Below, piece by piece: positions 56,779 to 64,000 of a stretch of DNA of 64,000 bases; the first letter of the stretch is position 1, and every line of letters starts with the position of its first letter. The notes under the pieces were generated by a model. That model worked only from the letters and a program-made list of their open reading frames with translations, was not told the DNA's origin and searched no databases. The position numbers were made by a program, and so were the translations under genes. This stretch comes from Pseudomonas sp. G2-4 (GTDB lineage Bacteria > Pseudomonadota > Gammaproteobacteria > Pseudomonadales > Pseudomonadaceae): positions 3,472,001 to 3,536,000 of the forward strand of contig NZ_CP125957.1 of the NCBI RefSeq assembly GCF_030064125.1. The letters run 5' to 3'.

Positions 56779-57118
56779 GACTGATCCTTGGCGCCAAAAT
56801 TAAGAAATATGAGTAGAAACAGTCGTTTGGCTAACCTGCATGTAACAGTAGCAAGAACTTGACACATCCTTGTATCAATTGATTATCGACACTGCCCCAA
56901 AGTGGTTATAAGCAACCCGTTCGTTAGTTACCGCCTCTTAAATCTTTCATGGAGCTTTCAAACAAAAGCCGGCGAGCCTTGTCTGAAAGAAAGTCGAAAT
57001 TTATTTGAAGATTGTGTGACCTGTCCCCCTGTTGAGGGCATCAGTACAAGTAACCAGCCGCACGGTACGCCCAACCGGCGGCAGATCATTTGATTGGGCA
57101 CACTTAAGAGAAAATGCC
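56779..57118. other. Intergenic region upstream of the sigma-54 activator and the small gene
   Basis: 340 nt between divergent genes, AT-rich compared with the neighbours. A plus-strand TTGACA (56859-56864), a 17-nt spacer and ATTATC resemble a sigma-70 promoter about 230 nt before the next gene. This implies a long leader or a small transcript. A 10-bp palindrome ATCAATTGAT lies at 56874-56883. A 19-codon frame from 56949 has no ribosome site. Confidence 0.45.
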
Positions 57119-57385
57119 ATGAACGCCCCGCTCCGTATCAACGAAGCTCTTTTGATTGCCGACCGCGCATTCCGTCCTTTTCAATGCGTGGCCTGGGCTC
57201 CACAAGACGGTAACGGCGAATTGAGCCTGACCGTCATCGACCGCACCAATACTCATATTGGCCGCACTCAGATTCCTAGCAGCGCCTATACCGACCCTGC
57301 CCAACTGGCCATCCTGTTAAAACAGGCCCGTGCCGAATTGAGCCAGGAAGGTTACAAACTGCAATCCTGGTCCATGCCTGAATAA
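57119..57385 (+). CDS. Small conserved protein of unknown function
   Basis: An 88-residue soluble protein. ATG 57119 follows AAGAG with good spacing; the frame further upstream is less protein-like. It has alternating beta-like strands (LSLTVIDRTNTHIGRTQI) and a C-terminal helix (PAQLAILLKQARAELSQ). I recognise no domain. It lies between the biofilm-type activator and a delta-60 repeat gene, 186 nt before the latter. Confidence 0.65.
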   Translation: MNAPLRINEALLIADRAFRPFQCVAWAPQDGNGELSLTVIDRTNTHIGRTQIPSSAYTDPAQLAILLKQARAELSQEGYKLQSWSMPE

Positions 57386-57571
57386 CACGCTGTGGCAGCC
57401 GGTTATTGATTGAAGACTTGGTATTGGGTCGAAAAGCCATCGTTATGGCACGAATCGCCCCTGCATCTGTAGAACCTGACAGTTGTGCACTGCCGCATTC
57501 AAGGATTGAATGTTGCCCTCATGCAGACGTCGCGCCCTCCCGGCCCGGTCGACGCGCAAGGAGAGGCATGC

Positions 57572-58861
57572 ATGCTCGATCAATCCGCGTTTGCGCTTCC
57601 GATGGCCGCGGCTCACGCCGGGCAGCTTGATCCAGGCTTTGCCAGTAGCGGTAAAGCCTGGGTTCATTTCGCCAACAGCACCTCGAGCCGGACCACTGGG
57701 CTGACCATTGACCGCGCTGGGCGGATCCTGGTGGCGGCCAGGGTCGATACGGCCCACGGCAGCCGGTTCGGGCTGGCACGGCTCAATCATGACGGCTCGA
57801 CCGATCCGAGCTTCGGAAGCCGCGGCTGCGTCATCGGCTCTTTTGAACACGACTTCGAAGCAACCGCGGGCAAAGTGATTGAATTGCCCGACGGGCATAT
57901 CCTGTTGTCAGGCCTGCATTACGAAAGCACCGACCACACCCTTCCGGCCCTGGCGCTGTTCGACCCCCAGGGCCGTGCCGTCCACAGCTTCGGCAACGTC
58001 GGGCGACAGGTCATCCGGCTCTGCGGCAATCTCTCCCAAGGCCTGCGCGACCCATGGCTGCCACCCGGCGTACCGGGCCTTGAAGCCTGTGACATGTGCG
58101 TGCAGGACGACGGCCGTATTCTCCTGCTGGCTAACCATCATTACCAATTGTCTGACCATGTCGGCGTCCTGATCCGCCTGTTGCCCGATGGCGCATTGGA
58201 TATCTCGTTCAACAGTCGCGGCTTTGTGATGGTCCGGCGTTTACTGAAAAACACCTGGCTGGGCTGCCTGACACTCCAGGCCGATGGCAACATCGTGGTC
58301 GGCGGAGCCATCGACCTGCCCCAGCATGGCTTGATGGCCCGCTACGATCCCTGCGGCAAACTGGATGACAGCTTCGGCGAGGACGGCATGCTGGCGATCA
58401 TGACGCAAGGACACAGCGTCATGATCAGCCAGGTCGTCCAACATAAAAACGGAGATTTGCAGGCGTTCGGCAGCAGCCGCGATCCGATGCATTGCCTCTC
58501 CCTGAAAGTAAGCCAGGACGGCAGGCCGGACCGCCACTGCAATCAGGGACAATGCCAGCTTCTGGAGATTGCAAACAACGCCAGTCAATGGACCGCAGCC
58601 CACGTCCAGCCCGACGGAAAACTGCTGACCGCTGGCGCCACCATTGGCGGTATCGAGGCCGACTTCGTGCTGGCCCGACATCTGCCGGACGCCAGCCTTG
58701 ATCCGGATTTCGCCCAGGGCAAAGGCTGGGTCCGTACACGCATGGGTTACAGCCTGGACACCGCCACCACCCTCGCCGTTCAGGCTGACGAAAAAATCCT
58801 GGTAGGCGGCTATTCGCTCCATGGCAACTATCGAGCAGTGGTTGCTCGGTATTGGGCATGA
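57572..58861 (+). CDS. Delta-60 repeat beta-propeller-like protein
   Basis: A 429-residue protein made of about seven delta-60 repeats with core LDxxFGxxG followed by a strand and ADGKILVGG-like turn. Examples are STDPSFGSRG, ALDISFNSRG, KLDDSFGEDG and ADEKILVGGYS near the end. ATG 57572 follows AAGGAG with 8-nt spacing. There is no N-terminal signal peptide, so any export would need another route. Delta-60 repeats likely form propeller-like sheets; function is unknown. Confidence 0.8.
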   Translation: MLDQSAFALPMAAAHAGQLDPGFASSGKAWVHFANSTSSRTTGLTIDRAGRILVAARVDTAHGSRFGLARLNHDGSTDPSFGSRGCVIGSFEHDFEATAGKVIELPDGHILLSGLHYESTDHTLPALALFDPQGRAVHSFGNVGRQVIRLCGNLSQGLRDPWLPPGVPGLEACDMCVQDDGRILLLANHHYQLSDHVGVLIRLLPDGALDISFNSRGFVMVRRLLKNTWLGCLTLQADGNIVVGGAIDLPQHGLMARYDPCGKLDDSFGEDGMLAIMTQGHSVMISQVVQHKNGDLQAFGSSRDPMHCLSLKVSQDGRPDRHCNQGQCQLLEIANNASQWTAAHVQPDGKLLTAGATIGGIEADFVLARHLPDASLDPDFAQGKGWVRTRMGYSLDTATTLAVQADEKILVGGYSLHGNYRAVVARYWA

Positions 58862-58937
58862 GCAGACCGCGCCGGCCAGTCGCTATACCCCGTGCCCGGC
58901 CTCTTGCGCTTCCTCAAGTGACGTTGATATGAACTAA

Positions 58938-58960
58938 AAGCCCGCCATCAGGCGGGCTTC
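58938..58960. terminator. Bidirectional terminator between delta-60 gene and nhaA
   Basis: AAGCCCGCC-ATCA-GGCGGGCTT, a perfect 9-bp stem, lies 2 nt past the nhaA stop and 76 nt past the delta-60 stop. A TTTT run follows on the minus strand, so it mainly ends nhaA transcripts. Confidence 0.88.
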
Positions 58961-58962
58961 AT

Positions 58963-60144
58963 TCATGCCTTCGAAGTGACGCAAAACCGCAGCACGAATA
59001 TGCCCGCCAAAGCGGCCAGCGTAGAACCGGCCAAAACGCCCACCTTGACCTCATCAATCAAGAGCTGAGAGCCGGGAAATGCCAGGTTGCCTATGAACAA
59101 GCTCATCGTGAAACCGATCCCGCACAACAGTGACACTCCATATACCTGTCGCCACGAACTGTGAGTCGGCATTTGACCCAACCCTGTCTTGATTGCAATC
59201 AGCGCGAAGGTGAAGACGCCTATTTGTTTACCGAGCAGCAACCCTGCAGCAACGCCCAACGGTACCGGGTCAAGCAGATTGCCGATAGATACCCCAGCCA
59301 GAGACACACCGGCATTGGCGAAACCAAAAATTGGCATGACGACGAACGCAACCCAAGGCGACAGTTTTTGTTCCAGCCTGAGGGACGGTGACGCCGCTTC
59401 ATCGGCGTCTTTGTTCAGCGGTATGCAAAATGCGAGTGCAACGCCCGCCAACGTCGCGTGTACGCCTGACTTCAGTACCAGCACCCACAACAACACCCCA
59501 AGTAACAGGTAGGGCAGCAGCCGGATGACCCCTGCCTTGTTCATGATGAGCATTACAGCGATAACACCCGCCGAAGCCGCAAGCATGGTCACATCCAGGC
59601 CGGCGGTATAAAACACAGCGATAATTGCGACTGCACCCAAATCATCCAGGATGGCGAGGGCAGAGAGGAAAATCTTCAGCGATATCGGCACCCTGCTGCC
59701 CAGCAGCGAGAGCACGCCCAACGCAAACGCGATGTCGGTGGCTGCCGGAATGGCCCAACCTGCCAACGTCTCAGCGGAGTGTCTATTGATCCAGGCGTAG
59801 ATAATTGCAGGAACAGCCATCCCCCCCAGCGCAGCGAATCCCGGCAGCGCCCTCTGGCTCCATTTGGCCAACTCACCTATCTGCATCTCGCGCTTGATTT
59901 CAAGGCCTACCAACAGGAAGAACACTGCCATCAACGCATCGTTGACCCAGTGTTCCAAGGACATTCCCAAAAAGGTGGCATGCAGTGCACTGGTGTAAGT
60001 CGAGTAAAGGGGGCTGTTGGCCACGATCAGCGCGGCGAGCGCTGAAAGCATGAGCACGATACCGCCCGAGGACTCGGACCGCATGAAGCGTTCCAGCCGC
60101 GTGGCCGTGCGCGAACCACCGCCTTGAGTTGAGCTATTCCCCAT
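58963..60144 (-). CDS. nhaA: Na+/H+ antiporter NhaA
   Basis: A 393-residue inner-membrane antiporter that expels sodium in exchange for protons. NhaA landmarks are present: [35 protein letters not shown] with the paired Asp site continued in [15 protein letters not shown], and a C-terminal [15 protein letters not shown] segment. ATG 60144 follows GGGAGG with 6-nt spacing, so a start at 60171 is rejected. Length matches E. coli NhaA (388). Confidence 0.94.
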   Translation of the reverse strand: MGNSSTQGGGSRTATRLERFMRSESSGGIVLMLSALAALIVANSPLYSTYTSALHATFLGMSLEHWVNDALMAVFFLLVGLEIKREMQIGELAKWSQRALPGFAALGGMAVPAIIYAWINRHSAETLAGWAIPAATDIAFALGVLSLLGSRVPISLKIFLSALAILDDLGAVAIIAVFYTAGLDVTMLAASAGVIAVMLIMNKAGVIRLLPYLLLGVLLWVLVLKSGVHATLAGVALAFCIPLNKDADEAASPSLRLEQKLSPWVAFVVMPIFGFANAGVSLAGVSIGNLLDPVPLGVAAGLLLGKQIGVFTFALIAIKTGLGQMPTHSSWRQVYGVSLLCGIGFTMSLFIGNLAFPGSQLLIDEVKVGVLAGSTLAALAGIFVLRFCVTSKA

Positions 60145-60274
60145 TATTTCCTCCCATAATCCAATCTGCACCGGATTCTACTCAATACTCAGGCGATTCG
60201 TGTAGTTGTCTTATAACTTGTCGGAACAATGCTGGCCGAGGCGCAATCCCTGGCTGACTGCGCGCAGGCAAACC

Positions 60275-60308
60275 CACTGTGCAAGCGGGCCTGCTCGCGA
60301 TGGCGGCA
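60275..60308. repeat. Single REP element (CGAGC type)
   Basis: CTGTGCAAGCGGGCCTGCTC followed by GCGATGGCGG is one degraded copy of the CGAGC-type REP, without a partner. It lies in the 240-nt gap between nhaA and the HAD gene, which shows nothing else. Confidence 0.6.
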
Positions 60309-60384
60309 GTTAAGCGATGTAAATGCTGGGCATGTCTGCGGCATCGCCAGCCGCGGCGGCTCACGCAAGGGATGTGCTTGATGC

Positions 60385-61206
60385 TTATCGAGCCAGAATG
60401 TAGCGCTCTATCGCCAAGGCAGCGCCATCTTCGGTAACGGCTGCGGTAATGACATCGGCCTGACGCTTGATCGCCTCCTCCGCCTGCCCCATGGCAATCG
60501 ACAATCCCGCGCGATGGAACATCGCCGGATCATTACCACCGTCGCCCATGGCAGCTGTTTGCTCCAGCGGCACATCCAGGAACGCCGCCAGGGTCGACAG
60601 CGCTTCGCCTTTGTTGGCCTGCATCGCTGTCACATCCAGATAGATCGGTTGCGAACGCGATACCTGGGCCTGGCCCTTGAGCAGCGGATGCAACCGCGCC
60701 TCCAGCTCCACCAATAGATCCGTGTTGGCACTGGTGGCAACGATCTTGTCGATACGCTCCAGGTAGGGTTCGAAGCTGTCGACCTGCACCGGCGGATAGC
60801 CCAGGCCCCGGGTTTCAATCGGAACCATCGGCCCATTGGCGTCACGCACCAGCCAGTCGCCGTCGGCAAATACCCAGACCTCAATGCCAGGTTGATCGGC
60901 GTACAACGCCAGCGTGGTCAGTGCGGCCTCAGGTGGCAGGTAATGCACGGCCAGGAAACTGCCGTCAGGATGAACCAGCGTACCGCCATTGAACGCCGCC
61001 GTGGGCAGGTCGACGCCCAGGGCCTCGATCTGCTGCAGCATCGCCCGGGGCGGCCGCCCGGTGGCCAGGCTGAACAGCACACCAGCCTCACGCAATGAGC
61101 GAACGGCTTCGACGGTGCGCTGGTTGAGGCTGTGGTCCGGCAGCAGCAAAGTGCCGTCCATGTCACTGAGCAAGAAGCGAATGGGGTACTTCACCTGATC
61201 ACTCAT
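60385..61206 (-). CDS. HAD-superfamily (Cof-type) phosphatase
   Basis: A 273-residue HAD-IIB hydrolase. Motif I is DMDGTLL with the nucleophile Asp and motif IV is GDGGNDPAMF. A C2 cap lies between. Cof/YidA-type enzymes remove phosphate from sugars and nucleotides. The start overlaps the zwf stop by 4 nt. In this operon it may act on a phosphorylated sugar of the pentose-phosphate route (inference). Confidence 0.87.
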   Translation of the reverse strand: MSDQVKYPIRFLLSDMDGTLLLPDHSLNQRTVEAVRSLREAGVLFSLATGRPPRAMLQQIEALGVDLPTAAFNGGTLVHPDGSFLAVHYLPPEAALTTLALYADQPGIEVWVFADGDWLVRDANGPMVPIETRGLGYPPVQVDSFEPYLERIDKIVATSANTDLLVELEARLHPLLKGQAQVSRSQPIYLDVTAMQANKGEALSTLAAFLDVPLEQTAAMGDGGNDPAMFHRAGLSIAMGQAEEAIKRQADVITAAVTEDGAALAIERYILAR

Positions 61207-62723
61207 CCGAGGCCATGCCAGACGCGGCCGTCGCGGGTCAGCAGGTCATTGGCGGTCGATGGACCGTCTTCACCGGCCTGATAGGGCTGGACCGTGGCGT
61301 CCTGCTGCCAGGCATCGAGGAATGGTTGTACGGCGCGCCAGCCGTTTTCAATGTTGTCGGCGCGCTGGAACAGCGTTTGATCACCGGTCAGGCAATCGTA
61401 GATCAGGGTTTCGTAACCCGTGGACGGCTGCATTTCGAAAAAGTCCTTATAGGCAAAGCCCAATTCTATGTTCGCCATGTCGAGAGCCGGCCCCGGCCGC
61501 TTGGCCAGCAGGTCGAACCACATGCCTTCATTGGGTTGAATCTGGATTCTCAAGTACGTAGGTTCCAATTCGTCGACCTCGGTATCACGGAACTGCGCGT
61601 AAGGTGCCGGCTTGAAGCAGATGACGATTTCCGTATCCCGCACGCTCATGCGTTTGCCAGTGCGCAGGTAAAACGGCACACCCACCCACCGCCAGTTATC
61701 GATCATGACCTTGAGGGCGACATAGGTTTCGGTGCTGCTGTCGGAGGCCACATTCGCTTCCTCACGATAGCCTTTGACCGCCTTGCCTGCGACTTCACCC
61801 GCTGTGTACTGGCCTCGTATGGAGTTGGCGCGCGCCTGTTCCAACGACCAAGGCCGGATAGCTCCGACCACCTTGGCCTTTTCGCCGCGTACCGCGTCTG
61901 CACCAAACGCTGCGGGCGGCTCCATGGCCACCATCGCGAGCAACTGGAACAAGTGGTTGGGCACCATGTCCCGCAGGGCGCCGGTGTGTTCATAAAAACT
62001 GCCACGGGTTTCCACGCCGACGGTTTCGGCAGCGGTGATTTGAACGTGATCGATGTAGTGGTTATTCCAGAAGGCCTCGAACAAACTGTTTGAGAAGCGG
62101 CTGACCAGAATATTCTGCACCGTCTCCTTGCCCAAGTAATGGTCGATCCGATAGATCTGTTTCTCGCTCATGACCTTGAGCAGGCAGGCGTTCAGCGCTT
62201 CTGCGGTTTGCAAGTCGGAGCCGAATGGCTTCTCGATCACCACCCGCCGGAAGGCATCCTCCTGCTCCTGAAGCAATCCGGCCGCGCCAAGGCGACTAAC
62301 CACTTCACTGAAAAAGCGCGGCGCGGTCGCCAGGTAGAAAACCGCATTGCCGGTGCCGCTGGCGGCGATTTTCGCCGCCAGCGCCTGATACGTGCTGTCA
62401 TCGAGAAAATCACCCTGGACGTAGCTGATGCCCGTGGCCAATTTGGCCCACAGCACCGGGTCGAGCGCCCGGTCGGCATCGCCGCCCTTGTTCGCCGCTT
62501 CGTGACGGATGAAGTCCTCGAGTTTCCTGGCAAAGTCCACATCGCTTATGGCGTTGTGGTCGACCCCGATGATCCGCAGCCCATCGCCGAGCAAACCATC
62601 ACGACTGAGGTGGTAAAGCGCCGGCATCAGCAGGCGCTTGACCAGATCACCATGGGCACCGAACAGGAACAGCGTGGTCGGCGGCGCGGGTTCTGCCTTG
62701 GATTTGCTGCCGATCGAGGTCAT
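61203..62723 (-). CDS. zwf: Glucose-6-phosphate dehydrogenase
   Basis: A 506-residue enzyme that oxidises glucose 6-phosphate to 6-phosphogluconolactone with NADP. Cofactor motif [19 protein letters not shown] is near the N terminus, where most relatives have GATGDL rather than GAHGDL. The active-site signature [15 protein letters not shown] is intact with its conserved Lys. It overlaps gnd by 4 nt upstream and the HAD gene by 4 nt downstream. No pgl or edd is adjacent, so this may be one of several zwf copies. Confidence 0.93.
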   Translation of the reverse strand: MTSIGSKSKAEPAPPTTLFLFGAHGDLVKRLLMPALYHLSRDGLLGDGLRIIGVDHNAISDVDFARKLEDFIRHEAANKGGDADRALDPVLWAKLATGISYVQGDFLDDSTYQALAAKIAASGTGNAVFYLATAPRFFSEVVSRLGAAGLLQEQEDAFRRVVIEKPFGSDLQTAEALNACLLKVMSEKQIYRIDHYLGKETVQNILVSRFSNSLFEAFWNNHYIDHVQITAAETVGVETRGSFYEHTGALRDMVPNHLFQLLAMVAMEPPAAFGADAVRGEKAKVVGAIRPWSLEQARANSIRGQYTAGEVAGKAVKGYREEANVASDSSTETYVALKVMIDNWRWVGVPFYLRTGKRMSVRDTEIVICFKPAPYAQFRDTEVDELEPTYLRIQIQPNEGMWFDLLAKRPGPALDMANIELGFAYKDFFEMQPSTGYETLIYDCLTGDQTLFQRADNIENGWRAVQPFLDAWQQDATVQPYQAGEDGPSTANDLLTRDGRVWHGLG

Positions 62724-63700
62724 TTTTTAGGCGTCTCCACGTGGCCGCCAAAGCCGAAGCGCATGGCCGAGAGCATTTTGTCGCCATAGGTGCTTTGCTG
62801 GCGCGAGCGGAAACGGGCAAAGAGCGAGCTGGACAGCACCGGGACCGGCACCGCTTGCTCAATGGCTGCCTCGATGGTCCAGCGCCCTTCTCCGCTGTCG
62901 GCGACCTCACCGGAAAAACCGTCCAGTTGCGGATCGCTGGCCAGTGCGTCGGCAGTCAGGTCCAGCAACCAGGAGGAAACCACACTGCCGCGCCGCCAGA
63001 CTTCGGCGATATCGGCCACATTCAGGTCGAAACGTTGTTCCGGCGGCAGGCTTTCACTGGCTTTGGTCTTGAGGATGTCAAAGCCTTCGGCGAAGGCCTG
63101 CATCATGCCGTATTCAATGCCGTTGTGAATCATCTTCACAAAATGCCCGGCGCCCGCCGGGCCCGCGTGGATGTAGCCGCGTTCGGCACGGTCGTCGTCG
63201 GACTGACGGTCGCGGGTGCGCGGGATATCGCCCATGCCTGGCGCCAAACTGGCGAACAGTGGGTCCAGGCGCTTAACCACTTCGGCGTCACCACCGATCA
63301 TCATGCAGTAGCCGCGTTCCAGTCCCCAAACGCCGCCGGAGGTACCGACGTCAATGTAGCTCAGGCCTTTTTCCAGCAGGGCATGGGCGCGACGGATGTC
63401 GTCCTTGTAGTACGTATTACCGCCGTCGATGATCACATCGCCTGGCTCAAGCAATCCGCTGAGGACGGTGATTGTGTCCTCCGTGGGCGCCCCCGCCGGC
63501 AGCATGACCCAGACCGCCCGCGGTTTCTCGAGGCCGGCGACCAACGCAGGCAGATCGGTTACGCCTGTGGCGCCTTCCTGGCTCAGGTTTTCGACAAAAG
63601 CGGCATTGCGGTCATAGACCACGGTGGTGTGCCCATTGAGCATCAGGCGCCGCGCAATATTGCCGCCCATGCGGCCCAGTCCAATAATCCCGAGTTGCAT
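62720..63700 (-). CDS. gnd: 6-phosphogluconate dehydrogenase, decarboxylating (short form)
   Basis: A 326-residue enzyme of the short GntZ/YqeC-type 6-phosphogluconate dehydrogenases, which convert 6-phosphogluconate to ribulose 5-phosphate. The NAD(P) motif is [16 protein letters not shown], the substrate motif is [11 protein letters not shown], and the catalytic Lys and His occur in [25 protein letters not shown] 63700 follows AGGGAG; an in-frame start at 63778 is rejected. It leads the gnd-zwf-HAD operon. The short form often prefers NAD. Confidence 0.91.
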   Translation of the reverse strand: MQLGIIGLGRMGGNIARRLMLNGHTTVVYDRNAAFVENLSQEGATGVTDLPALVAGLEKPRAVWVMLPAGAPTEDTITVLSGLLEPGDVIIDGGNTYYKDDIRRAHALLEKGLSYIDVGTSGGVWGLERGYCMMIGGDAEVVKRLDPLFASLAPGMGDIPRTRDRQSDDDRAERGYIHAGPAGAGHFVKMIHNGIEYGMMQAFAEGFDILKTKASESLPPEQRFDLNVADIAEVWRRGSVVSSWLLDLTADALASDPQLDGFSGEVADSGEGRWTIEAAIEQAVPVPVLSSSLFARFRSRQQSTYGDKMLSAMRFGFGGHVETPKK

Positions 63701-63973
63701 GTACTGATGCTCCCTACTACAAATAAAGGTAAGACAAAAATTTAGCTCGTACGACAGGTGGAGGTTAGTCCAGAGCATTGCTGCATAGTTTCCGGGTAAT
63801 TCGAGCGATCACAAGGGATAACGCTCAAGATCCGGCCGAAGACACAGCGACCATGAAAAATAAAAAAGTTCCAATCACAAGCAAAAGAAATCAGAATCGG
63901 CGCCGATAGTAGAGGTGTCGACCAAAAACTGGCGGCATCTCTATAGTTGATGTAGCCATTTGCGAGGTGAGCA

Positions 63974-64000
63974 ATGGGCCCTGTCGTTACCGCACGTCCT
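63974..64000 (+). CDS. Possible start of a gene running off the right edge
   Basis: ATG at 63974 follows GAGGTGAGCA and opens a frame of nine codons (MGPVVTARP) to the window end. The rest of 63701-63973 is AT-rich upstream sequence with no other gene. Too short to identify. Confidence 0.4.

Noticed and set aside
57383..57500. Sigma-54 promoter (TGGCAC at 57446) before the delta-60 gene
   Set aside because: The -12 GC element is not at the required spacing.
1..64000. CRISPR arrays, tRNA or rRNA genes, insertion sequences, prophage genes
   Set aside because: No regularly spaced direct repeats, tRNA-like cloverleaf ends, transposase or phage structural genes were seen on either strand.

Overview
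The window looks like chromosome of a Pseudomonas of the fluorescens group. The evidence is a MexEF-OprN efflux operon, a complete fapABCDEF functional-amyloid operon, a PvdQ-type acylase, a DpkA-type imine reductase, a short-form gnd next to zwf, and many paired REP elements of two Pseudomonas types. No tRNA, rRNA, insertion sequence, prophage or CRISPR array is visible. Species cannot be fixed from the sequence alone.

Layout. 1-4.9 kb: the end of mexE, then mexF and oprN with a strong terminator. 4.9-11.3 kb: an amine/aldehyde module made of a FeaR-like AraC regulator, a DUF3156-like protein and an APC permease, divergent from an outer-membrane porin and a phenylacetaldehyde-type dehydrogenase. 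TGGCA-containing inverted repeats that resemble the FeaR operator lie before the porin and the dehydrogenase, and a single site lies before the permease. 11.5-16.1 kb: a phosphodiesterase-like protein, a classical autotransporter, and a second gene that is almost only the autotransporter barrel. 16.4-27.2 kb: mostly housekeeping and accessory metabolism (GapN-like dehydrogenase, EamA exporter with Lrp regulator, GNAT, ZapE, WYL regulator, LEA lipoprotein, nitrilase with LysR regulator, DUF883 protein, dpkA).

27.4-36.8 kb: a 1612-residue toxin-like protein with four internal repeats and a C-terminal HExxH, a FecR-type anti-sigma factor without its sigma factor, pvdQ, a short Fur-like regulator and a small membrane protein. 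37-50 kb: two chemoreceptors (the first with a near-perfect FliA promoter), a DUF411/YqaA pair, two alpha/beta hydrolases, a 2-hydroxyacid dehydrogenase, azoR with a divergent LysR gene, uppP, and a pnuC plus nicotinamide-riboside-kinase pair. 50.3-55.3 kb: the fap operon, with a sigma-54-like promoter candidate in front and a strong hairpin between fapC and fapD. It is followed by a convergent VpsR-like sigma-54 activator, a small unknown protein and a delta-60 repeat protein. 58.9-63.7 kb: nhaA, then the tightly overlapping gnd-zwf-HAD operon on the minus strand. A possible new gene starts at the right edge.

The regions most worth follow-up are the toxin-like protein, the FeaR-type regulon with its repeated operators, the sigma-54 activator beside the amyloid operon, the barrel-only autotransporter paralogue, the orphan FecR, and the GapN-like enzyme that lacks the usual catalytic glutamate.
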